Positions 9,210 to 18,859 of a stretch of DNA of 64,000 bases are shown piece after piece. Each line of letters opens with the position of its first letter. The stretch's first letter is position 1. Under the pieces are notes generated by a model. It saw only the letters and a program-made list of their open reading frames with translations, was not told the origin of the DNA and searched no databases. The position numbers and the translations under genes are program-made. Location of the stretch: assembly GCF_014697575.1 (NCBI RefSeq), contig NZ_JACJSC010000027.1:1-64000 (forward strand), written 5' to 3'. This DNA comes from Planktothrix sp. FACHB-1365 (GTDB lineage: Bacteria; Cyanobacteriota; Cyanobacteriia; Cyanobacteriales; Microcoleaceae).

Positions 9210-10118
9210 ATGAGATATATTGATTTGTTTTGTGGAATTGGTGGATTTAGAATTGCGATTAATCAAGCATTAACCGCTATAAATATTAATCCCAAGTGTG
9301 TATTTTCCTCAGATATTGATGCTGATGCTCAAAACATCTATCAGATGAATTTTGGGGAACAACCCGCCGGAGATATTACCCAAATTGCAGCAGAGGATAT
9401 TCCTGACCATGATATTCTATTGGCGGGGTTTCCTTGTCAACCCTTTAGTATTTGTGGACAACTGAAAGGGTTTGAAGATACCAGAGGAACGTTGTTTTTT
9501 GACATTGCTCGAATTTTAGCGTCTAAAAAACCTAATTACTTTATCTTAGAAAACGTTAAACAGTTAGTTGGACATAACCAAGGAAAAACCTTAAAAGCTA
9601 TTATTGAAGTTTTAGAAGAATTGGGTTATACTGTTGAATATAAAGTGTTAAATGCTTTAGATTGTGGATTACCCCAAAAACGAGAACGGATTTTTATTGT
9701 GGGTTATCGTCAACCGTTAACCTTTCAATGGAATATTCAAAAAATACCGATGAAACCCTTAACCAATATTTTAGAACCGCAAGTTTCAGACTTTTATTAT
9801 GCGTCTGAAAAAATCCGTAACAGTCGTTTAGTAAAATATCAAGGAAAAATCGATACTGAACCGACAATTTGGCACGAAAATAAAGCCGGTCATATTAGTG
9901 CTTATCCTTATTCCTGTGCTTTAAGAGCCGGAGCATCCTATAATTATTTATTAGTGAATGGACAACGACGGTTAACGGAGCGAGAAATGCTACGTTTGCA
10001 AGGGTTTCCCGACGAGTTTAAACTGGTAGCTTCCTATTCAACTTCTCGTCGGTTAATTGGGAATAGTGTGACCGTTCCTTGTGTGGTTTTTGTGTTGAAT
10101 TGTTTGTTAAATCAATAG
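9210..10118 (+). CDS. Short C5-cytosine DNA methyltransferase
   Basis: A compact 302-residue C5 methyltransferase. Motif I is YIDLFCGIGGFR (residues 3-14), the catalytic Cys76 lies in GFPCQPFS, Glu114 in ENV, motif VIII is RERIFIVGY, motif IX is REMLRLQGFP and motif X is RLIGNSVTVP. The target-recognition region is short, about 70 residues. It differs from the methyltransferase at 1.8-3.1 kb and from the one at 57 kb. It starts 2 bp after the START-like gene, and no restriction gene is adjacent, so it is probably an orphan involved in regulation or self-protection. Its target site cannot be read from the sequence. A palindromic repeat pair begins exactly at its stop codon. Confidence 0.93.
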   Translation: MRYIDLFCGIGGFRIAINQALTAININPKCVFSSDIDADAQNIYQMNFGEQPAGDITQIAAEDIPDHDILLAGFPCQPFSICGQLKGFEDTRGTLFFDIARILASKKPNYFILENVKQLVGHNQGKTLKAIIEVLEELGYTVEYKVLNALDCGLPQKRERIFIVGYRQPLTFQWNIQKIPMKPLTNILEPQVSDFYYASEKIRNSRLVKYQGKIDTEPTIWHENKAGHISAYPYSCALRAGASYNYLLVNGQRRLTEREMLRLQGFPDEFKLVASYSTSRRLIGNSVTVPCVVFVLNCLLNQ

Positions 10119-10149
10119 AAACCCGGTTTCTGGGAGAAACCGGGTTTCT
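10117..10149. repeat. Pair of 15-bp palindromic repeats
   Basis: AGAAACCCGGTTTCT at 10117-10131 and AGAAACCGGGTTTCT at 10135-10149, separated by 3 bp. Each is a palindrome around a single central base, and the two together form a large hairpin right at the methyltransferase stop, where it may act as a terminator. These are members of the repeat family seen throughout the window. Confidence 0.9.
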
Positions 10150-10223
10150 GGATGTCACCTATGGCCGAATGACACCTTTCGCGCTAGGCTTTAGGTTAAT
10201 AAATTGCAACAATTGTGCGAATT

Positions 10224-10289
10224 CTGACGAGGAACCCTGCGTTGCATAGGGACGTCAGCAACAAGGTGCTGGAGTTCAGCATCCTGTTG
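10224..10289 (+). promoter_or_regulatory. Structured 5' leader of ahcY (two abutting hairpins)
   Basis: Hairpin 1 (10224-10258) has an outer stem CTGACG/CGTCAG, a purine internal loop AGGAA, an inner stem CCCT/AGGG and the loop GCGTTGCAT. Hairpin 2 (10259-10289) begins at the very next base with CAACA/TGTTG, then GG/CC and TGCTG/CAGCA with two single-base bulges and the loop GAGTT. The loop of hairpin 1 (GTTGC) can also pair with GCAAC at the junction, giving an alternative or pseudoknotted fold. The start codon of ahcY is 37 nt downstream, with AGGA at 10314-10317. The stretch GACGAGGA-C-CUGC resembles part of the SAH riboswitch core, but I could not form its expected complete pseudoknot. 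It is a candidate cis-regulatory RNA only. Confidence 0.5.
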
Positions 10290-10290
10290 A

Positions 10291-11604
<1,314 letters not shown>

Positions 11605-11630
11605 ATTAAGTTTAGGGTGAATTTCACCTC

Positions 11631-11696
11631 AGAAACCGGGTTTCTAAGTGATTTAGGGAATGAAATCAAACTTTTTCCTTCAGAAACCCGGTTTCT
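11631..11696. repeat. Inverted pair of 15-bp palindromes
   Basis: AGAAACCGGGTTTCT at 11631-11645 and AGAAACCCGGTTTCT at 11682-11696, with start points 51 bp apart, between ahcY and the DedA gene. The spacing and orientation match the units of the array at 12.35-12.6 kb. The frame of the DedA gene is open through it, but these codons are repeat sequence, not protein. Confidence 0.88.
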
Positions 11697-11727
11697 AATT
11701 TTAGCAACTACACTTTTAAAAAAGATT

Positions 11728-12336
11728 ATGACTGAATGGATTACGAATACAATGGCTTCCCTGGGTTATCTGGGAATTGGCTTATTAATGTTTTTAGAAA
11801 ATCTGTTTCCCCCCATTCCGTCTGAGTTAATTATGCCCTTAGCGGGTTATACGGTTTCCCAGGGAAAAATGGAAATGTTACCTGCTATTTTAGCGGGAGT
11901 TATCGGAACAATATTAGGGGCATTTCCTTGGTATTATGCAGGTAAATTCGTTGGAGAAGAACGCTTAAGACAGTTAGCAGATAAATACGGAAAATGGATT
12001 ACAGTGTCGGGTGCAGATATCGATAAAGCAAATAATTGGTTTACTCGATATGGCGGTAGGGCCGTTTTTTTATGTCGTTTAGTTCCTGGGGTGAGAACTA
12101 TTATTTCCTTACCTGCGGGTCTTAACGATATGCCCTTAATTCCCTTTCTGATTTATTCTACCATTGGCACAGCCCTTTGGGTGAGTTTCTTAACAGGTGC
12201 AGGCTATTTGTTAGGTGACCATTATGAGTTAGTTGATGAATATTTAGGCCCGGTTTCTAAGATTGTATTATTAAGTTTAATCATTTTGTTTGGACTTTGG
12301 GTGATTCGCAAAAATATGAGAAAAAGTGCAGAATAG
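11728..12336 (+). CDS. DedA family membrane protein
   Basis: A 202-residue integral membrane protein of the DedA/VTT superfamily, whose members include undecaprenyl-phosphate and phospholipid translocases. It shows the N-terminal ENLFPPIPSELIMPLAG motif with its acidic residue in a re-entrant helix, the GxxxG-rich GTILGAFPWYYAGKFVG region, and the conserved arginine motif FLCRLVPGVRTIISLPAG. The frame is open from 11617, but the upstream codons are an inverted repeat pair. ATG at 11728 gives the usual family N-terminus (MTEWITNTMASLGYLG). The substrate is not known. Confidence 0.9.
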   Translation: MTEWITNTMASLGYLGIGLLMFLENLFPPIPSELIMPLAGYTVSQGKMEMLPAILAGVIGTILGAFPWYYAGKFVGEERLRQLADKYGKWITVSGADIDKANNWFTRYGGRAVFLCRLVPGVRTIISLPAGLNDMPLIPFLIYSTIGTALWVSFLTGAGYLLGDHYELVDEYLGPVSKIVLLSLIILFGLWVIRKNMRKSAE

Positions 12337-12353
12337 TTGACCGTTAACAAGGG

Positions 12354-12600
12354 TTCCAGAAACCGGGTTTCTTACTATTATTTGGGAAATTATATCAAAA
12401 TTGATACAGAAACCCGGTTTCTAACAGCTTAGTTTTAGGTTCCAGAAACCGGGTTTCTAACAGTTATCTCGGAAATTATATCAAAATTGATACAGAAACC
12501 CGGTTTCTAACAGCTTAGTTGTAGGTTTCCAGAAACCGGGTTTCTTACCCTTATCTCGGAAATTATATCAAAACTTACTACAGAAACCCGGTTTCTTAAT
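12354..12600. repeat. Three tandem 86-87 bp repeats, each with an inverted palindrome pair
   Basis: Six 15-bp palindromes start at 12358, 12408, 12444, 12494, 12531 and 12582. They alternate AGAAACCGGGTTTCT and AGAAACCCGGTTTCT, with starts 50-51 bp apart within a unit and 86-87 bp from unit to unit. The spacer (CTCGGAAATTATATCAAAA) is also conserved. The array fills the whole gap between the converging DedA and murJ genes, resembling REP/BIME elements, and could form strong hairpins at both 3' ends. Confidence 0.92.
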
Positions 12601-12602
12601 CT

Positions 12603-14243
12603 CTACCTTTGAAACTTCTGGCGGAGTCGAGACACTAATAAATCTACTTCGGGTAATCTTAGAAATAGAATTAAGATTGCAAAAACCAATAGTCCGACAA
12701 GACCCGGAAGCACTAATTCCATTAATAATACTAAAAAGTCATTACTGCTAATTAACAATCTTAACCCTTGTAAAGTTGCCCAACTGACCGCCCCAGAAAT
12801 AACACTAATAATCGTTAATCCCAAAAACGGTAAACTCCATTCCCGCCAAGGTAAACCATTTAATCTAATATGTAATAGCCATAAAAACATCACCATTGAG
12901 ACAATATTAACCCCAACCGTTGCTAATACTAAACCGGGCGCGCCCCAATATTTAACGAAAATAAAATCTAATACCCCATTTAAGAAAATATTAAAAATAC
13001 TGACTCTAAATGGGGTTTCTCCATCCCCTAACCCATAGAATACTCGGACTAATACATCTCGTCCTAAATAAAAGAACATCCCCACTGAATAAGCCATTAA
13101 AATCGAAGCGACAAACTCCGATGCTTCTAAATTAAACGCATACCGTTCATAAACTACCCTCACCGTCGGTAAAGCTAAAGCCACCATTAATGTACTTAAG
13201 GGTAACATTGTAATTGCCGTTAAAATTAACGACTGACGAATCCGGTCTTTTAATTCTGGCCAGTTTTCAGGATCTCTCAAACGAGCAAAAAGCGGTAAAA
13301 ACGGAACCAAAATCATATTAGAAATGATTCCCAAGGGAGTTTGAACTAACAACCCAGAATAGCCCATTGCCGATGCAGCTTGAGGAATATAAGAGGCGAA
13401 AAATAAATCCGTATAGACATTAATTTGTAACATTCCTGATGATAATGTAGCGGGTAACATGACTTTCATCACATCTTCTAACCCTGGAATTTTAAAATTA
13501 AATCGGAGACGTAACGTTCCTAACCCGGATTTCCACATCGCCGGAACTTGAATTAACCATTGTAAAACCGCCCCGGCTAAAGTTGACCACGCTAAAACTT
13601 CTCCCCCTAAAACCATATATTTAGGACTATCAACATCATCTCCTAAAATACCAATTAATACCCCTAATCCTAAAATTAAAGCAGCACTGGAAAATAACGG
13701 ACTAATGGAGGGCAACCAATACATATCCGCCGCATTTAACGTGCCAAATCCAATGCCAATTAACCCCGCAAATAACGCCATCGGAGCCATAATTTTTAAC
13801 TGTTCAATGGCAATACTTCGGGTGGCTATTCCTTCCGGTGTTAGCATTAAACCCGGAGCCATTAAATCAATTAAGGGAGTGGCAAAAATGACTAATCCGA
13901 CGGTTATAATTAATAAAAATATTCCGACTAATGTAGAAACCGTCTCGACTAAAACTTCTGCATCTTTGCGGTCACGGTTAGCTAACGCACTGACAATAGC
14001 ACTATGAAAGGGGCCGTTAATTCCCCCTAATAATATTAATAGAAATCCGGGGATAACATAAGCATAATTATAAGCATCAATGGCTGGCCCCACACCAAAA
14101 GCCGCCGCCATCACTTGTTGACGAACTAAGCCAAAAACTTTACTAATGAGGGTGGCAACTGCAACAATAGTAGCAATTCCGACTAACGAACGAGAGCGTT
14201 TTGGTTCTTCTGACACGAAACATCCACAGGGGTTAAAATCCAA
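12603..14243 (-). CDS. murJ: Lipid II flippase MurJ
   Basis: Moves lipid II across the cytoplasmic membrane for peptidoglycan synthesis. The protein (546 residues) is almost wholly hydrophobic with about 14 predicted helices. It has the MviN family start (LVGIATIVAVATLISKVFGLVRQQVMAAAFG), including the conserved Arg, and LLGGINGPFHSAIVSALA. The start at 14243 is an ATG giving a short cysteine-containing leader; a GTG at 14216 (VSEEPKRSRSLVG) is an alternative closer to homologues. It is divergent from sfsA with only 45 bp between them, and its 3' end abuts the palindrome array. Confidence 0.93.
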   Translation of the reverse strand: MDFNPCGCFVSEEPKRSRSLVGIATIVAVATLISKVFGLVRQQVMAAAFGVGPAIDAYNYAYVIPGFLLILLGGINGPFHSAIVSALANRDRKDAEVLVETVSTLVGIFLLIITVGLVIFATPLIDLMAPGLMLTPEGIATRSIAIEQLKIMAPMALFAGLIGIGFGTLNAADMYWLPSISPLFSSAALILGLGVLIGILGDDVDSPKYMVLGGEVLAWSTLAGAVLQWLIQVPAMWKSGLGTLRLRFNFKIPGLEDVMKVMLPATLSSGMLQINVYTDLFFASYIPQAASAMGYSGLLVQTPLGIISNMILVPFLPLFARLRDPENWPELKDRIRQSLILTAITMLPLSTLMVALALPTVRVVYERYAFNLEASEFVASILMAYSVGMFFYLGRDVLVRVFYGLGDGETPFRVSIFNIFLNGVLDFIFVKYWGAPGLVLATVGVNIVSMVMFLWLLHIRLNGLPWREWSLPFLGLTIISVISGAVSWATLQGLRLLISSNDFLVLLMELVLPGLVGLLVFAILILFLRLPEVDLLVSRLRQKFQR

Positions 14244-14288
14244 ACCCTAGTTTAATCGGGAATTGACCAATATTCAAACAAGTTCATC

Positions 14289-15071
14289 ATGGGTTCTTAT
14301 TTGTATCGCTATCCATCCCTTGAGTCTGGGGTTTTGCTCAAACGTTATAAACGATTTTTAGCTGATATTCAGTTAAGCTCTGGGGAGGTCATTACCGCCC
14401 ATTGTCCCAATACAGGGCCCATGACCGGGGTTTGTATCCCTGGAAACTTGGTGATGGTGTCTCACAACGCCGGGAAAACTCGCAAATATCCCTACACTTG
14501 GGAGTTAATTCAGTTAACCTCGGAGGTTGACCCCCTAAATAATCAGTTAACTTGGGTGGGAATTAATACCGCTTTACCGAATAAAGTGATTTATTTAGCC
14601 TTAATAGAACGGTTATTTCCTGAATTAGGAAATTATAGTGAAATTAAGAAAGAAGTTCCCTATGGAATCGATTTAAAAAGTCGGGTTGATTTTGTCTTGA
14701 AAGGTGAGGATAAACTGATTTATTTAGAAGTTAAAAATACGACTTGGTGTAAGGGGGAAATTGCTTTATTTCCTGATACGGTGACAGAACGAGGACAAAA
14801 ACATTTAAAGGAATTAATTGAAATTGTTAAACAAGGCGATCGCGCCGTAATGTTATACTTTATTAATCGCGGAGATTGTACCGAATTTGCCCCCGGAGAT
14901 ATTGCCGACCCGGTTTATGGTCAACTCTTGAGAATAGCAATTTCAGAAGGGGTAGAAATCTTACCTTGTCGGTTTGAAGTTACCCCGGAAGGAATTCAAT
15001 ATTTAGGATTAGCAGAATTATCATTTGATGGGACTGATGGACTGCCTAGCATAGACACAAAAAAGCAATGA
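14289..15071 (+). CDS. sfsA: SfsA family protein (DNA/RNA nuclease-like)
   Basis: A 260-residue protein with the family signatures ITAHCPNTGPMTG, the VDFVL and YLEVKNTTW pair that forms a PD-(D/E)XK-like core, and FPDTVTERGQKHLKEL. SfsA was first described as a regulator of sugar fermentation, and its fold and motifs suggest nucleic-acid binding or cleavage; the true role is unsettled. The ATG at 14289 is 45 bp from the divergent murJ start. About 174 bp from its 3' region is duplicated, without indels, 874 bp downstream (see 15721-15924). The C-terminal tail of about 20 residues beyond the duplicated part is not conserved in the copy. Confidence 0.92.
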   Translation: MGSYLYRYPSLESGVLLKRYKRFLADIQLSSGEVITAHCPNTGPMTGVCIPGNLVMVSHNAGKTRKYPYTWELIQLTSEVDPLNNQLTWVGINTALPNKVIYLALIERLFPELGNYSEIKKEVPYGIDLKSRVDFVLKGEDKLIYLEVKNTTWCKGEIALFPDTVTERGQKHLKELIEIVKQGDRAVMLYFINRGDCTEFAPGDIADPVYGQLLRIAISEGVEILPCRFEVTPEGIQYLGLAELSFDGTDGLPSIDTKKQ

Positions 15072-15262
15072 TTGATTTTGCTTATTATTGAGTATTTCCT
15101 GTAGATCAATCTCAGGTTTTAATAAAATGAAACAAAAGAAAAACTTTATTTATATTCGTTGATAAAATTTAAGGCTAGACTTTGGAAAAAGCAATTATAA
15201 TCACTCTCAAGGCAAGAATAAGCCTTCTACAAGAATGAAAAAGTTAGGTTCGAGGACTTAAT

Positions 15263-15607
15263 ATGGACACAAGTAGATTAGTAGCAGTCTTGGATGAAGC
15301 CATTTCCCAAGATCGCTCTCTTGAAGAAAAAATTTTTTTAAAACTGTTAAAACAGGTTTGGCAAGTAGATTGGACAGTAGCACCTTACGATGTCTTCATT
15401 CACATGATTGAGTGGGATATTCCTTATTTTTTAAGATTTATGGCGATTGATGAAGGAGACGAAGCTGAAGAACAACAGTTAATTCAAGATTGGATTGAAT
15501 CACGGGTTCAGTTACGCAAGAAAACCACCGGCTATGAATGGAAACGTCAGATGGTTGCGTTGATTGATGAAGCTAATCACCTGCGGGTGGCTGCTAGACA
15601 AGAATAA
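15263..15607 (+). CDS. Conserved small acidic protein of unknown function
   Basis: A 114-residue soluble protein, predicted mostly helical, with no signal peptide or membrane segment and no motif I recognise. Its ATG follows the GGTTCGAGGAC stretch. It has its own strong terminator 47 bp downstream. It lies between the complete sfsA gene and a second copy of the sfsA 3' end, so it may have arrived or been rearranged by a duplication event. Its codon use looks like that of its neighbours. Confidence 0.7.
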   Translation: MDTSRLVAVLDEAISQDRSLEEKIFLKLLKQVWQVDWTVAPYDVFIHMIEWDIPYFLRFMAIDEGDEAEEQQLIQDWIESRVQLRKKTTGYEWKRQMVALIDEANHLRVAARQE

Positions 15608-15653
15608 TATTCACTGAGGCTGCTGGTTAATAAAAAAATAATTTTTAACCCCT

Positions 15654-15695
15654 GATTGGCTTAACTTTATTTAAAACGTTAAGTCAATCTTTTTT
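15654..15695 (+). terminator. Intrinsic terminator
   Basis: GATTGGCTTAAC (15654-15665) pairs with GTTAAGTCAATC (15678-15689) over 12 positions with one mismatch, followed immediately by six Ts. It ends the transcript of the small gene at 15263. Confidence 0.88.
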
Positions 15696-15720
15696 ATAAA
15701 TTTTCTCTGTTTTTTAAGCG

Positions 15721-15924
15721 GTAATGTTATACTTTATTAATAACGGAGATTGTACCGAATTTGCCCCCGGAGATATGGCTGACCCGGTTTATGGTCAACT
15801 GTTGAGAATAGCCATTTCAGAAGGGGTAGAAATCTTACCTTGTCGGTTTGAAGTTACCCCGGAAGGAATTCAATATTTAGGATTAGCAGCCTTACCCTTT
15901 TTGTCCGGTCTTAGTAATCCTTAA
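15721..15924 (+). pseudogene. Duplicated 3' fragment of sfsA
   Basis: Positions 15721 to about 15890 repeat 14847 to about 15016 of sfsA at a constant offset of 874 bp with no indels and about six mismatches by eye. The copy encodes the SfsA C-terminal segment (MLYFINNGDCTEFAPGD onward) but lacks the first 185 or so residues, including the nuclease-like core, and then runs into unrelated sequence. There is no ribosome-binding site, so it is unlikely to be expressed. The high identity suggests a recent duplication or selection against drift. Confidence 0.85.
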
Positions 15925-15932
15925 AAACCCGC

Positions 15933-16055
15933 TTATTCTGATTTCTTTTGAGTATTTAAAACCTTCCACATCACGAACAATAAAATACTCAAATATCCGA
16001 ATACTGCTAACCAGTCGAGGATGCGACTATCAATCGTGAAAGTTGTAGAATTCAT
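15933..16055 (-). CDS. Possible 40-residue single-helix membrane protein
   Basis: A short open frame from ATG at 16055 to TAA at 15933. It encodes a polar N-terminus (MNSTTFTIDSRILDW), one hydrophobic helix (LAVFGYLSILLFVMW) and a basic tail (KVLNTQKKSE). This shape is typical of the tiny thylakoid or complex-associated subunits of cyanobacteria, but I cannot match it to a named one. No clear ribosome-binding site is seen. It lies downstream of the CHAP gene on the same strand (38 bp gap) and next to the sfsA fragment. Support comes only from its composition. Confidence 0.4.
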   Translation of the reverse strand: MNSTTFTIDSRILDWLAVFGYLSILLFVMWKVLNTQKKSE

Positions 16056-16092
16056 GGGCCATAAAATATTGCTTAATCCGTTTTTCTGTTAT

Positions 16093-16701
16093 TTATTTTT
16101 TATGACCTTTATCCGATTTACCCCCTATTAATCGATCCACTAAATCTTTATGATAATTGGGTGGAACCTTAACTACTTCACGTTGGGGTGGAGTGGGGGT
16201 TGGTGTCGTTGGACGAGAAACTTGAGTTTGGGAGGCGACGGGATTGGTATAGGGGGGACGTCCGAAGCCTAAAATAATTCCTGGAGTCCGGGAACGTCGC
16301 ATGACTTCCCCCCCATTCGCATCATTGCCAATTCCTGTATTTCCTTCAATACTAATAATACTGCCATCGGATTTAACGGATTCCACAATGCCAACGTGAT
16401 CCGCAATTCCATCTCCTCGCCAACAGAAAAATACCACATCCCCGACCCTGGCATCGTAAAACCATTGACCCCGATTTCTAAACCAAGACACCCCATCGGG
16501 ACAGTAGGCGAATCCTTTAGCACTTCTAATCGGCAGGGGTAAACCAATTTTATCAAAACAAAAGGATACAAAAATTGCACACCAAGGAACGTAATTCATC
16601 CCGTACCATTGGCCATACTTATTACCATTACTACCAGCAGGATATTCCGCATACCCCACTTCACCAGCAGCAATCCGAATTAAATTAGCAGCAGTTGTCA
16701 T
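16093..16701 (-). CDS. CHAP-domain amidase/endopeptidase
   Basis: A 202-residue protein with a CHAP (cysteine-histidine amidohydrolase/peptidase) domain. The catalytic Cys lies in VPWCAIFVSFC (about residue 41), the His in DHVGIVE, and the polar residue in IEGNTG. CHAP enzymes cleave peptidoglycan peptide or amide bonds. No signal peptide is visible, so it may leave the cell by another route, act as an endolysin-like enzyme, or act in the cytoplasm. A Pro/Thr-rich linker (TPTPTPP) and a basic C-terminus follow the domain. It is not near phage structural genes. The specific bond cut is unknown. Confidence 0.82.
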   Translation of the reverse strand: MTTAANLIRIAAGEVGYAEYPAGSNGNKYGQWYGMNYVPWCAIFVSFCFDKIGLPLPIRSAKGFAYCPDGVSWFRNRGQWFYDARVGDVVFFCWRGDGIADHVGIVESVKSDGSIISIEGNTGIGNDANGGEVMRRSRTPGIILGFGRPPYTNPVASQTQVSRPTTPTPTPPQREVVKVPPNYHKDLVDRLIGGKSDKGHKK

Positions 16702-16955
16702 TAGAAGTCTCCAAAATTTTAGATTAATGGGGATAAAGTAGGGGGATAGAGGTCTGATTTGTTTCTGTTTTGGCGTGATGGGGGTTACCCACTAACATTG
16801 TGTTTACCACTGTTCTAACATAAGTTCTAATGGTTTTTAGACCCTCCAGTCCACTTCAGGTTTTTTAAAGAATGATACCATCTCAATATGCCTCATTCTC
16901 CTCAAGTGCCTGATAATTTATTTCAGGGAAATTGACGGTTAATCCGACTTGATTT

Positions 16956-18041
16956 TTAAATTGAGGCTTGGCGTTTAATTTGTTCCCGTTCTATAGCTTC
17001 AAATAAAGCTCTAAAATTCCCCTCGCCAAAACCCTGAGCTTGTCGCAGTTGACCTTGAACAGTACAAATTTTTCGTTCAATAAATTCAAAGAAAAACGTC
17101 GGTTCTTCAAAAATCGGTTGGGTAAAAATTTGTAATAGCATTGCTTCTGGGCTTAAGGGTTCCCAATCGATTAAAATTTGATCCGCTTTTAACCGTTCCC
17201 AATCAATTAATAAGGGGGAATCATGCCAACGGTTTTGTAATTGCAAATAATATTCATCGGGAACGGTTAAAAAAGATAATCCTCTTTGTCTCAAATGATT
17301 AACCTGTTGTCCTAAATTTGAAGTTTTTAGAGCAATATGTTGAATTCCTGAACCGCGATTAATCTCTAAAAATTCTTGAATTTGAGAATTAGCTGATGTG
17401 GGTTCATTAATTGGAAACTGAACTTGACCTTGGGGATGAACCAAGACTTGACTATTTAATCCAGAACGTTCAGTTTGAATTTCAAAACTCTGTTGCGGTT
17501 GAAACCCTAAATAATTTTGATACCAAGAAATGGCGGTTTTTAGATCTCCAGATTGTACATTTAAAACAACGTGATCAATGGACAGTAAACCCGGAGCAGC
17601 GAGGGGAAATAGCTCAGGAAAACCCGGAAGCAGTTTTCCAGGGAAAGAGCCCGTTTGTTCAGTAAAGGTATGACGTAATCCTTGCCATCCTTCTAAGGTT
17701 AAGCATTTTAAAGTTTCTCCTTGATAGGAATAAGATTTTAAGGGGGAAATGACCCGAACGCCTTGTTCGAGAAGGGGTTTAATCCTTAATTCTAAATCTT
17801 GAACTTGAAAGCCAACATCTACCACCCCAGACGGATGAGCCTGCAAAAATTGCGCCACAGGACTCTCAGGAGTCAGGGGGGAAGACAATAGAAAATAAAC
17901 TGAACCTTGGTAAACGATTTCGGTTTGGGTGTGAAAAAGGTTCCGACTCCCAATTCCTTGAAATCCTAAATTATGAATAAACCAATCCCGTGTTCGTTTG
18001 GCATCTTGAACATAGAAATGGACATGATCAAACTCCATCAT
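16956..18041 (-). CDS. hppD: 4-hydroxyphenylpyruvate dioxygenase
   Basis: Converts 4-hydroxyphenylpyruvate to homogentisate, the head-group precursor of tocopherol in cyanobacteria. Two vicinal-oxygen-chelate halves are visible. The iron ligands are in the C-terminal half: His in IDHVVLNV (about residue 155), His in IQHIALKT, and Glu in FFFEFIERK near the C-terminus. The 361-residue length is normal. The gene lies 32 bp downstream of a short-chain dehydrogenase gene on the same strand, suggesting cotranscription. I cannot say whether that dehydrogenase serves the same pathway. Confidence 0.92.
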   Translation of the reverse strand: MMEFDHVHFYVQDAKRTRDWFIHNLGFQGIGSRNLFHTQTEIVYQGSVYFLLSSPLTPESPVAQFLQAHPSGVVDVGFQVQDLELRIKPLLEQGVRVISPLKSYSYQGETLKCLTLEGWQGLRHTFTEQTGSFPGKLLPGFPELFPLAAPGLLSIDHVVLNVQSGDLKTAISWYQNYLGFQPQQSFEIQTERSGLNSQVLVHPQGQVQFPINEPTSANSQIQEFLEINRGSGIQHIALKTSNLGQQVNHLRQRGLSFLTVPDEYYLQLQNRWHDSPLLIDWERLKADQILIDWEPLSPEAMLLQIFTQPIFEEPTFFFEFIERKICTVQGQLRQAQGFGEGNFRALFEAIEREQIKRQASI

Positions 18042-18073
18042 TCAGCGTTCAATAAGCAACAATATAATTAATT

Positions 18074-18784
18074 TTAGAAAAATAAATGACTTTCGGGTTG
18101 AATATTAATTTCCATTGGAATCGCCTGGGGTTCTGCTGATAACGCATAAAGAATGGAGTTAGCAGCCGTTTCCACACTCAACATTTTTGAGCGATCAACT
18201 TTTAAACTAACGTTATCCCAAAAGGGAGTATCGACACCCCCAAAATAGAATAAGGTCACTTTAATTCCATAGCGTCTGACTTCATCAGCAAAACATTTAC
18301 TAAACCCTACTAATCCAAATTTAGAGGCAGAATAGGCACTCGACATCGCCATCGAATGTTTGCCTAAAATCCCGACAACGTTACAAATATGTCCTGATTT
18401 TTGCTGTTTCATAATATTAGCAGCAGCTTGACAGGTATAAACTGATCCTTTTAAATTGAGATTTAACATCCCATCTAAATCAGCAGGTTCAATTTTATTC
18501 CACTGTTTTAAAATTCCGGCACCCGCAGCATTGACTAAGATATCAATTTGACCAAAATAATCGCTGGTTTTTTGCATTAAACCCTCTACTTGTTGGGGGT
18601 CGGTGATATCTGTAGAAACGGGTAATACTTCCGTTGTTTCTAAGTTTTTCGCCAAGGTTGCCAATTTCGTACTATTTCTGGCGGCTAAGACCAGTTTTGT
18701 TCCGTTTTGGGCTAATTTTTGAGCAACCGTTGCTCCGATACCTCCCGTTGCGCCGACAATAACAGCGACTTTGTGATTCATCAT
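18074..18784 (-). CDS. Short-chain dehydrogenase/reductase
   Basis: A 236-residue classical SDR with the NAD(P)-binding motif VGATGGIGA (residues 10-18), NAAGAG in the usual place, and the catalytic Ser and YSASK tyrosine-lysine pair. The basic residue of AARNS after the second strand suggests NADP preference. The substrate is unknown. Its position 32 bp upstream of hppD hints at, but does not prove, a role in aromatic or prenylquinone metabolism. Confidence 0.88.
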   Translation of the reverse strand: MMNHKVAVIVGATGGIGATVAQKLAQNGTKLVLAARNSTKLATLAKNLETTEVLPVSTDITDPQQVEGLMQKTSDYFGQIDILVNAAGAGILKQWNKIEPADLDGMLNLNLKGSVYTCQAAANIMKQQKSGHICNVVGILGKHSMAMSSAYSASKFGLVGFSKCFADEVRRYGIKVTLFYFGGVDTPFWDNVSLKVDRSKMLSVETAANSILYALSAEPQAIPMEINIQPESHLFF

Positions 18785-18859
18785 TCTTTACATTTCTTAA
18801 CGATTGTTCTGAGTATAACAAATCTTGTCAATTTTGTAGAGACGTGCTAGGTTACATTT

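Noticed and set aside
10224-10289. Definite SAH riboswitch
   Set aside because: A core-like stretch is present, but the second strand of the SAH pseudoknot could not be found; kept as a candidate only.
11617-11727. N-terminal extension of the DedA protein
   Set aside because: These codons are the inverted palindrome pair; the family N-terminus starts at 11728.
12354-12600. CRISPR array
   Set aside because: The repeats are 15-bp palindromes in alternating form with conserved, not unique, spacers; no cas genes are nearby. They are REP/BIME-like.
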